Notes under the pieces: model-generated | What the model was told of the DNA's origin: nothing | The model's input: only the letters and a program-made list of their open reading frames with translations | Databases searched by the model: none | Shown: piece after piece, positions 6,988 to 12,322 of the stretch | Position numbering within the stretch: the first letter of the stretch is position 1 | Layout: each line of letters begins with the position of its first letter | Origin: JAVBSX01 sp964576215 | Lineage (GTDB): Bacteria; Planctomycetota; Planctomycetia; Pirellulales; Thermoguttaceae | Direction of reading: 5' to 3' | DNA: 15,074 nt | Assembly (NCBI GenBank): GCA_964576215.1 | Contig: CAZNVM010000262.1 | Location: 1-15,074, forward strand | Position numbers and translations under genes: made by a program

Positions 6988-7016
6988 ATGATGTTGCGAG
7001 TCGTCGTTTTTGTCAA
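6988..7016 (-). promoter_or_regulatory. Promoter of the minus-strand fibronectin operon
   Basis: On the minus strand, TTGACA (7016-7011), a 17-nt spacer and CATCAT (6993-6988, four of six). The predicted leader is about 95 nt and contains the heptad tract. The promoter diverges from the ybeY promoter at 7062-7089. Confidence 0.5.
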
Positions 7017-7061
7017 GCGATTTTTGGCCGTTTTTCCTCAAAGATATTTTCAATCGAATGC

Positions 7062-7089
7062 TTGAATTTTCCTTGAAAACCTATAAAAT
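7062..7089 (+). promoter_or_regulatory. Promoter of ybeY
   Basis: TTGAAT (7062-7067), a 16-nt spacer and TAAAAT (7084-7089). The predicted start near 7096 gives a leader of about 60 nt before the ATG at 7158. A second candidate, TTGAAA at 7073, is too close to serve as -35. Confidence 0.5.
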
Positions 7090-7157
7090 CCGCTGGGAAG
7101 TGCCCAAAAGAACTCAAAAAAATTCCTCGAAAAAACACGTTCAACCCACCGTTTTCC

Positions 7158-7766
7158 ATGTCCGAATTACCGCCGGAATTCAACGACGATTACGACGATT
7201 TCCCGCCCGGCAACGCCGTGTTTCTGGAAATCCTCAACGAACAGGAAGAAGTTCCTCTCGAGGAAGAACGGATTCGTAGCGTTTGCGAAAAAATCCTCGC
7301 CGATGCGGGAATCGTGTCGGGCCGTCTCGGAGTCGTCGTCGTTGACAACGAAACGATTTACAATCTCAACAGAGATTTTCTGCAGCACGATTATCCAACC
7401 GATGTAATCAGCTTCCAAACCGAATCGGAACCGGAAAACGGTTATCTTGAAGGAGAGGTCATCGTCAGTGCGGAAATGGCCCAGAACCGTGCGCCCGAAT
7501 TTGGCTGGTCCGTCAAGGAAGAATTGATTCTTTACGTCATTCATGGCCTGCTTCACTTGGTCGGATTCGACGATATGACGGCGGAGGACAGCAAGATCAT
7601 GCGGGAAAAAGAGCGTTATTACCTGCGGCACGCCGGATTTGAACCGAACGATCTTGGCTTTGACTTTGAGCCGGAAGACGATTCGCCCGATGAGTCTGTG
7701 TCGCCGCCGGAAGAAAAAGGGGAATTTTTCCTGCGACTTTACGACGAAGACGTGGGTAAGAACTGA
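7158..7766 (+). CDS. ybeY: Endoribonuclease YbeY (rRNA maturation)
   Basis: 202 residues, longer than the usual 150-160 because of an acidic N-terminal extension (about 1-20) and a C-terminal tail (165-202). The YbeY core is clear: 'LNRDFLQHDYPTDVISF' (70-86), 'LEGEVIVSAEMA' (97-108) and the zinc motif 'HGLLHLVGFDD' (129-139). YbeY is a metal-dependent endoribonuclease needed for 16S rRNA 3'-end maturation and ribosome quality control. The canonical motif is HGxLHLxGxDH; here H129 and H133 are kept but the third ligand position is D139. Asp can bind zinc and I believe this occurs in other planctomycetes, so the enzyme may be active. The start is chosen at the only ATG before the core. It appears monocistronic, with a promoter before it and another before the next gene. 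Confidence 0.92.
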   Translation: MSELPPEFNDDYDDFPPGNAVFLEILNEQEEVPLEEERIRSVCEKILADAGIVSGRLGVVVVDNETIYNLNRDFLQHDYPTDVISFQTESEPENGYLEGEVIVSAEMAQNRAPEFGWSVKEELILYVIHGLLHLVGFDDMTAEDSKIMREKERYYLRHAGFEPNDLGFDFEPEDDSPDESVSPPEEKGEFFLRLYDEDVGKN

Positions 7767-7817
7767 GTGGGGTGCGTGCAAATTTCATTGCGGAAAACAG
7801 GAGCAAACGGCTGGGAA

Positions 7818-7846
7818 TTGATTGTTGAGTCGTTTTGCGATACAAT
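7818..7846 (+). promoter_or_regulatory. Promoter of the alpha/beta-hydrolase-fold gene
   Basis: TTGATT (7818-7823), a 17-nt spacer and TACAAT (7841-7846, five of six). The leader would be about 58 nt to the ATG at 7912. The presence of this promoter argues against the TTG at 7822 as a start, since it lies inside the -35 region. Confidence 0.6.
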
Positions 7847-7911
7847 GGCCGGAGTCGCTCGTGGTTTTCCTGAAATTTCCTGAAACGCCAAAGTCTGTCG
7901 GCAAAACGATC

Positions 7912-9030
7912 ATGTCTCTTTCAACCCGTATTTTCGCTACTGTTTTAACGTTTTTGGCGTTTTTCTCGTTCGGACTCGCGGCTCAGGATCAACAAGCCGA
8001 CGAAAAAAAAGAAACGACGAAAAAATTTTACGATCCGGATATGACGGAATTGAGCGGACGGGATTTTATGACTTCGGATCACGTCCTGCTTTCCGGTTCG
8101 TTCTACCCGGGCAACGCAAACAAAGACACGATTCCTGTGATCCTGCTTCATGGACAAAGAAAAAGCCGCGAAGAATTTGTGCCGCTCATTGCGGAAATGA
8201 AAAAACGGGGATACGCCGTTTTGGCGTTTGATTTTCGCGGACACGGCGAAAGCACGACTCGATTTCCTGCCCCAGAAGAGCAAGGGCAACAACAGATCAA
8301 TGGGACTCCGGGAATGGGAATACCCAATCCCGGTGCGGTTGCACCGCAATTTTTCCCCGGAATGGGCGGCAATATGCCTGGCATGAACAACCCGGGGAAT
8401 AATGCGATGCCGAATCCCAGTGTACCGGTTGGTATGATGCCTCCGCCGCCGCCCCCGCCCAAACCGGTCGAATATCTTGAAGCGGATTTCAAACGGGTGG
8501 ACTATGAAAATCTGTACAAATTCGATTGTTTACCGTTCTATCGGTTTTTGGTTCAGGAAAACAATGCGGGAAAATTGAATCTGAACAAGCTGGTGATTGT
8601 CGGTGTCGATATGGGGGGGACCGTCGGCGGACAAATGACCAAACAACTCTGGTCCAACTCGAAAGGGAAAAATGTTCGATCCTTGATTATCGTTTCTCCC
8701 AATTACGATCAATTCTCCAAGACGCTTCTCAAGGATTCCAAGTGTTTCCATAAAGAGGTTCCTTTGCGGATGTTCGTCGGGCAACTTGACCGGCAATCCC
8801 GGGAAAACGCTTTGAATCTTCGGGAAGACATCCTCGGCAAAGAGCGAAAAAAAGACGATGATCCCACGTCGTTGAGTTCACCGGTGCCGATCACCGAATT
8901 GCCGACCGAACGCCAGGGGGGGGAACTGCTTCGGGAATCGAAGTTGGGTATCCCGCAAAAAATCGCCGACCACATCGACGAGACGCTTGCCAAGCGTAAA
9001 GAAAGAGAATTAAAGTGGCGGAAAATGTAA
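7912..9030 (+). CDS. Secreted alpha/beta-hydrolase-fold protein, catalytic Ser and His apparently lost
   Basis: 372 residues from ATG 7912. Residues 1-24 are a signal peptide (FATVLTFLAFFSFGLAAQ). The fold is recognisable: 'PVILLHGQRKSREEFVPLI' (75-93) with the oxyanion HG, 'GYAVLAFDFRGHGES' (100-114), 'KLVIVGVDMGGTVGG' (226-240) and 'VPLRMFVGQLDR' (283-294). The nucleophile elbow, normally G-x-S-x-G, is G231-V232-D233-M234-G235. The C-terminal region that usually carries the catalytic His has 'RQGGELL' (334-340) where relatives have 'HG.ELL'. Between strands a Gly/Pro/Met/Asn-rich insertion (about 125-184) ends in a seven-proline run, replacing the usual cap. It may be a non-enzymatic periplasmic binding protein, or use Asp as nucleophile as in dehalogenases, but the missing His makes that unlikely. 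The role is unknown. Confidence 0.78.
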   Translation: MSLSTRIFATVLTFLAFFSFGLAAQDQQADEKKETTKKFYDPDMTELSGRDFMTSDHVLLSGSFYPGNANKDTIPVILLHGQRKSREEFVPLIAEMKKRGYAVLAFDFRGHGESTTRFPAPEEQGQQQINGTPGMGIPNPGAVAPQFFPGMGGNMPGMNNPGNNAMPNPSVPVGMMPPPPPPPKPVEYLEADFKRVDYENLYKFDCLPFYRFLVQENNAGKLNLNKLVIVGVDMGGTVGGQMTKQLWSNSKGKNVRSLIIVSPNYDQFSKTLLKDSKCFHKEVPLRMFVGQLDRQSRENALNLREDILGKERKKDDDPTSLSSPVPITELPTERQGGELLRESKLGIPQKIADHIDETLAKRKERELKWRKM

Positions 9031-9085
9031 GGTTGTTCCCCGGATGACGAATCCCAATTTCAAAAAAGGGGTGTTTTCGGTACAG

Positions 9086-10450
9086 CTACGGTGCTTTCTT
9101 GGTAACGTTGAAGTCCTTCTGGAGAACAGCCCACTTGGCCCAGATCGCCAGTGTGGCTTCGTAGGAGACAATGGACTCCGTTCCCTCGGCCGATTCTCTG
9201 GCGTTGGCAAACAAGTGTCCATCTTCAAAACGGTCCTGTAGCTCCTTCACCTTGCCGGAATGGAGTTTTTCCCAATACGCTCCATCGTAAGCAAGTCCGG
9301 CGTCCAGTCCGTAAGCATGGTTCATGGCGTCCCACGGTCCCATCGTAAAATAGCGGCAGGTCCCCCAATCGCTCCCCTGCGGGAAATAGATTTCCGCCGT
9401 TCCCGGTTTGTAGCTCGTTCCGCCGGGAGCGTCATAAGGCGGAGAGGCAAACTCCACCTCGATAACGGCACGGTAAACTTTGTCCGCGTTGAAGAATATT
9501 CCTTCCGGGGTCGGCTGACCGCCAAGAGTTAAAACAGCGGCGTTCAACAGGCTCAGCCCTGTGCGGCTCGTGTATTCCGGATGGACGCGGTTATGATTGA
9601 TCACCAGATAGTTTTCTTCCGTGTTGGAACCCCCCAGCCATTCCTTGAGCGGTTTGTCGTTGACAATGGTGTCACTTTCGACGTCGTTGGGATGCGCGTA
9701 GGCGGAGATGGCAAGTTCAATCCCTTTTTCGTACCATTTGTCGTAGTTCTCGTGATGGGGCATCATGGCACAGGCAAGAAACAAGACGGTGGTATTCCAG
9801 GCGTTTTCCTCCGCTTTGGTGTCGCCGGGAGTTACGATGGTGCCATCCTTTTTCCGATAATAAGGGACGGTGTAAACCATGCGCCGGTTGGCCTCCCATT
9901 CGACCATTTTTCGGATCAATTCCTGGTCTTTCGCATCGTAGTGTTCCCAGGTCAACCAACCGGTGTAACCCGCGATGGCCGCCCACCAATCGTCCTGCCA
10001 ACCGCCTCCCCAGCCGCCGCCGTTAAGGTTCACCCGGTGGCAGTAAGCGACGGAACGTGTGATTTTGGTGCAAATTTCCAACGCCGCTTGTTCGGAAACG
10101 CCGGTGTGCCCGGCATCATACAAACCGAGTGATATCAGCGTCGCAATCCCTTTGGCCTGTGAAGCGGAACCACGTACCTTATATTCGGTACTATCGGGAC
10201 CGAGGAGTATATCCAAGTAGTGTTCCCCGGCGTCTTGGGAGCCAAACCGTTTCGCGTACCAACCGGTTAAGGCGTATTTGACGGCGTTTTGGGCAACCGC
10301 TTTCTGGAGTTCCGCGTTGGCATCGTTCGGATAACTCACGGTAAACCGGTTCCAGTCGATAGGGACGACGGCATTGTCTGCCGCAGAAATGACATGGCAC
10401 AAACCTACCGCAAACAAAAGAGCAAGAGCAAGCGATCGCGTTTTTTTCAT
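9086..10450 (-). CDS. Secreted alpha-helical (toroid-like) protein, function unknown
   Basis: 454 residues with a signal peptide (KTRSLALALLFAVGLCHVISA, cut before AD). The mature protein alternates helices with Gly/Trp/Asp-rich loops: 'GGGWGGGWQDDWWAAIAGYTGWLTWEHYD' (144-172), 'ENAWNTTVLFLACAMMPHH', 'NHNRVHPEYT' and 'GSDWGTCRYFTMGPWDAMNHAYGLDAG'. This is the look of (alpha/alpha)6 or alpha-toroid proteins, among them polysaccharide lyases and unsaturated glycoside hydrolases. The conserved Trp, His, Asn and Asp residues in loops suggest a sugar-binding or catalytic cleft, but no family signature is certain. The start lies 13 nt after the etfB stop, where etfA would be expected, with no visible ribosome-binding site. 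It is likely co-transcribed with etfB, though the two act in different compartments. Confidence 0.65.
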   Translation of the reverse strand: MKKTRSLALALLFAVGLCHVISAADNAVVPIDWNRFTVSYPNDANAELQKAVAQNAVKYALTGWYAKRFGSQDAGEHYLDILLGPDSTEYKVRGSASQAKGIATLISLGLYDAGHTGVSEQAALEICTKITRSVAYCHRVNLNGGGWGGGWQDDWWAAIAGYTGWLTWEHYDAKDQELIRKMVEWEANRRMVYTVPYYRKKDGTIVTPGDTKAEENAWNTTVLFLACAMMPHHENYDKWYEKGIELAISAYAHPNDVESDTIVNDKPLKEWLGGSNTEENYLVINHNRVHPEYTSRTGLSLLNAAVLTLGGQPTPEGIFFNADKVYRAVIEVEFASPPYDAPGGTSYKPGTAEIYFPQGSDWGTCRYFTMGPWDAMNHAYGLDAGLAYDGAYWEKLHSGKVKELQDRFEDGHLFANARESAEGTESIVSYEATLAIWAKWAVLQKDFNVTKKAP

Positions 10451-10463
10451 GGTGGTCGTCGTG

Positions 10464-11375
10464 TTAGCCCAACGTTTTGTCGGAAACCAATTCGTGAATC
10501 AACCGATGAACCCCGTCGCTGGTCGGGGGAATTTCGGTGTACCCCTCTTTTTTCAAGATGATCGATTGAATACGGAACACTTTGGTCGGCGAACCGGCCA
10601 GACCGCAACGGTTCAAATCGGCCCCGATATCTTCCAGGTTCCACTGGGTGAGCAGTTGGTCCTTTTCCCGAAGCACCGCAACCCTTTTGGCCGTTTCGGC
10701 AGCGATATTCTCTTCGCTCGCTTTCTGTTCGGCACGAACTTGCTGGGCGATTTCCGATTCGACCTGCTTCTTTTTGTGCTTCATCACTTTCTTGGCGGCC
10801 CGGGGACGCGGCGTGTTGGCCGTTTCAATCACGGTCGCAAGGATCGGCAATTGCACTTTCACGATTTCCCAACCGTTGCCGATATTCCGCCGAAGCGTGG
10901 CGGTTTTTCCTTCGAGATTCACCACTTCTTCAAGGTACGTAATCTGTGGTACCCCGAGTTTTTCCGCACATTGCGGCCCGGTCTGGGCGGTGTCGCCATC
11001 GATGGCCTGCCGTCCGCAAAACACGAAATCGTACTTTCCGACCGTTTTGACCGCTTGGGAAAGGATGTAACTTGTTGCGAGCGTGTCGCTTGCCGCAGCC
11101 CGACGGTCGGTAACGAGAATTGCCCGATCCGCTCCCCGGAAGAGGCAATCGCGGAGAATTTCCGCCGCTTTGGGCGGTCCCATGCTGATGACCGTCACGG
11201 TACCGCCGAACCGCTCCTTGATTTCCAGAGCCGTTTCCAAAGCGTGCAGGTCTTCCGGGTTGAAAATCGCCGGAAGCGCAGCCCGGTTGACCGTACCATC
11301 CTCTTTCATGGCGTCGGTGGTGATATTGGCGGTGTCTGGAACTTGCTTGACGAGAACTATCGAATCGTACGTCAT
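10464..11375 (-). CDS. etfB: Electron transfer flavoprotein subunit beta (EtfB/FixA family)
   Basis: 303 residues, against 250-265 for typical EtfB. The N-terminus 'IVLVKQVPDT' (6-15), 'NPEDLHALETALEIKERFGG' (39-58), 'GADRAILVTD' (81-90) and the nucleotide-binding 'GRQAIDGDTAQTGPQ' (121-135) are diagnostic, as is the 'KKVMKHKKK' version of the family signature (195-203). A charged, helical, coiled-coil-like insertion (about 204-244) precedes 'WNLEDIGADLNRCGLAGSPTKV'. EtfB pairs with EtfA to hold FAD and AMP and passes electrons from dehydrogenases to the quinone pool; it is cytoplasmic. No etfA is found in the window, either before or after the gene. A strong promoter lies at 11452-11479. The product is probably functional, with EtfA encoded elsewhere. 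Confidence 0.9.
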   Translation of the reverse strand: MTYDSIVLVKQVPDTANITTDAMKEDGTVNRAALPAIFNPEDLHALETALEIKERFGGTVTVISMGPPKAAEILRDCLFRGADRAILVTDRRAAASDTLATSYILSQAVKTVGKYDFVFCGRQAIDGDTAQTGPQCAEKLGVPQITYLEEVVNLEGKTATLRRNIGNGWEIVKVQLPILATVIETANTPRPRAAKKVMKHKKKQVESEIAQQVRAEQKASEENIAAETAKRVAVLREKDQLLTQWNLEDIGADLNRCGLAGSPTKVFRIQSIILKKEGYTEIPPTSDGVHRLIHELVSDKTLG

Positions 11376-11451
11376 GAGAAATGCAAAAGTTTGAAAGTAT
11401 TACACCTTTGTCCGAAGAGAAAAACGGGAAGCAGGACAGCGGTATGCCCCC

Positions 11452-11479
11452 ATTCTATTGACATTTTTTAATAAGTCAA
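11452..11479 (-). promoter_or_regulatory. Promoter of etfB
   Basis: On the minus strand, TTGACT (11479-11474), a 16-nt spacer and TAGAAT (11457-11452). The leader to the ATG at 11375 is about 70 nt. The spacer together with the -35 box forms an imperfect palindrome (TTGAC at one end, GTCAA at the other, over 22 nt), which could serve as an operator. Confidence 0.6.
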
Positions 11480-11508
11480 CCAGTTTTCCTGCGGTTTCTG
11501 ATTTGTTT

Positions 11509-11656
11509 CTGGAGGATTGCAAAGTCGCTTTTTTCCTGGGAACGCAGGCTTCCAGCCTGCCAGTGAGTTCGTAGGCATCCTACCTGTGCAAAGGCGGTTC
11601 CGCAACCTTCGCGCAGGCTGGAAGCCTGCGTTCCCAGGGACTTTGCAATCCTCCTG
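11509..11656. mobile_element. MITE-like nested palindrome with 10-bp target duplication
   Basis: Outer arms GGAGGATTGCAAAGTC (11511-11526) and its exact complement (11639-11654) enclose inner arms of 26 bp, perfect, at 11535-11560 and 11613-11638. Each inner arm holds its own small hairpin (GCAGGCT-TCC-AGCCTGC), and the centre carries two more (GTAGG-CAT-CCTAC, GCGG-TT-CCGC). TGATTTGTTT occurs directly repeated at 11499-11508 and 11657-11666, exactly flanking the palindrome. This fits insertion of a small non-autonomous element with target duplication. No gene is inside. The 'GCAGGCTTCCAGCCTGC' core resembles palindromic repeats seen in many bacterial genomes. Confidence 0.75.
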
Positions 11657-11666
11657 TGATTTGTTT

Positions 11667-11885
11667 GCGGCCTGTCGGCAAGTTTCGTTTTTTTGCGATA
11701 GAGATAAAGCCCCAAAACGGAAAACTTGTCAACGGACTGGGAAACCGGATATCCGTAGGGTGGTGTCATTTCGCCACTCCTGGCGAATATCCACTTACTA
11801 TGTTTTGGATGAATGGTTTTGAACAAACGGTCAAGCCGCTGATGCGAACTCGAACCGTAAACGAATGGGTACTCAAAACAGTCAA
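11667..11885. other. Gene-free stretch, small hairpin only
   Basis: No coding signal is convincing in either direction. The only structures are a palindrome CGGATATCCG (about 11746-11755) and a hairpin TTCGCCA-CTCC-TGGCGAA (11770-11787), which may be a degraded palindromic repeat. The open frame over 11656-11925 begins in the target duplication and ends in heptad repeats, so I regard it as chance. Confidence 0.4.
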
Positions 11886-11961
11886 GGGCATCGGGAATCG
11901 GGAATCGGGAATCGGTGATAAGTGAAAAACTTCCTCCAATTTCCGATTCCCGATGCCCTTA
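11886..11961. repeat. Heptad-phased hairpin element, copy B
   Basis: Units GGGCATC, GGGAATC three times, GGTGATA and AGTGAAA run in 7-nt phase from 11886 to 11927. After a 13-nt centre the right side is TTCCGAT, TCCCGAT, GCCCTTA. The arms AAGGGCATCGGGAATCGG (11884-11901) and its complement (11942-11959) pair perfectly over 18 bp. It shares the GGGCATC/GGGAATC arm and the TTCACTTATCAC module with copy A at 5467-5569, in the opposite orientation. It abuts the reverse-transcriptase remnant. Confidence 0.88.
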
Positions 11962-11962
11962 A

Positions 11963-12136
11963 ATTTCAACACTTTTTCCAGTTTCATTACCATTTCGTTT
12001 ACACTTTGAGATGCGAAGAAAATGTCGTTTGATTCGGTTTGCCGGCGATTTCGTCATCATCTTCGAGAAGAAAAATGACGCAGATCGTGTCATGGGCCGA
12101 ATGAATTTGAGTCAAAGTATTTTGACCGTGAGATGA
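11963..12136 (+). pseudogene. Reverse transcriptase remnant (group II intron type), YADD box decayed
   Basis: The frame reads MRRKCRLIRFAGDFVIIFEK at 12011-12070, then KNDADRVMGRMNLSQSILTV, stop TGA 12134-12136. 'LIRYADDFVI.F....DA.RV' is the catalytic palm motif of group II intron and related reverse transcriptases (LtrA type), and the context 'R-K-C-R-L-I-R-F' fits exactly. The essential YADD is FAGD here, so the first catalytic Asp is lost. After the motif only about 20 residues remain before the stop. The left end meets the heptad hairpin and the right end meets a promoter with a duplicated box. It is a dead fragment. Confidence 0.68.
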
Positions 12137-12138
12137 CA

Positions 12139-12167
12139 TTGACGGCGGTTTTGCGATAACGTACAAT
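12139..12167 (+). promoter_or_regulatory. Promoter of the restriction-modification gene
   Basis: TTGACG (12139-12144), a 17-nt spacer and TACAAT (12162-12167). The leader to the ATG at 12323 would be about 150 nt. The -10 box is repeated in the second copy of a 17-nt duplication, but that copy lacks a matching -35 box. Confidence 0.6.
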
Positions 12168-12185
12168 GTGCGATAACGTACAATG
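12152..12185 (+). repeat. Perfect 17-nt tandem duplication across the -10 box
   Basis: TGCGATAACGTACAATG occurs twice without a gap or change (12152-12168 and 12169-12185). It duplicates the -10 box and moves the downstream leader by 17 nt, which can only be recent as the copies are identical. Confidence 0.95.
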
Positions 12186-12313
12186 AACGAGCCCGATGAA
12201 GCGGAAGCGGGCTTTGCTGAGGAGCAACCCGTCAAGGAATAGTCGAAAGGGGAAATCACCAACAACAATTAACAACAAAGAGCCGGGGACGAAAGCGATA
12301 GCAGTAGTCCCCG
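12183..12313 (+). promoter_or_regulatory. Structured leader with possible 19-codon peptide
   Basis: ATG at 12183 opens a 19-codon acidic frame (MNEPDEAEAGFAEEQPVKE) ending in TAG at 12240-12242. A stem AGCCCG/CGGGCT (12190-12195 with 12208-12213) lies inside it. A second stem, CGGGGAC/GTCCCCG (12284-12290 with 12307-12313), ends 9 nt before the methyltransferase start codon and could cover its ribosome-binding region; no Shine-Dalgarno sequence is visible. Leader control is possible, but the peptide may be chance. Confidence 0.35.
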
Positions 12314-12322
12314 TATGATGCA

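Noticed and set aside
7822..7911. TTG start at 7822 for the hydrolase-fold protein
   Set aside because: It lies in the -35 region of a good promoter, and the ATG at 7912 starts directly at a signal peptide.
9031..9085. Bidirectional terminator between convergent genes
   Set aside because: Only a short CCCC/GGGG pairing with a long loop can be drawn; T-run and stem are not placed as in an intrinsic terminator.
9581..10132. A 183-codon plus-strand frame with Val/Phe/Gly-rich sequence
   Set aside because: It is antisense to the secreted toroid-like protein and has no plausible initiation signals.
10374..11471. A 365-codon plus-strand frame opposite etfB
   Set aside because: It lies antisense to a clear etfB gene; its length is a by-product of codon bias in the real gene.
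11517..11822. A 101-codon plus-strand frame across the palindrome
   Set aside because: Most of it is the two palindrome arms read as protein; there is no start context, promoter or family pattern.
11800..11870. A GGTTCGAGTTC-like string on the minus strand that resembles a tRNA T-arm
   Set aside because: The bases beside it do not pair as a T-stem and there is no acceptor, D-arm or anticodon arm around it.
12183..12242. Controller (C) protein of the R-M system
   Set aside because: The frame is only 19 codons; C proteins are helix-turn-helix proteins of about 75-100 residues.
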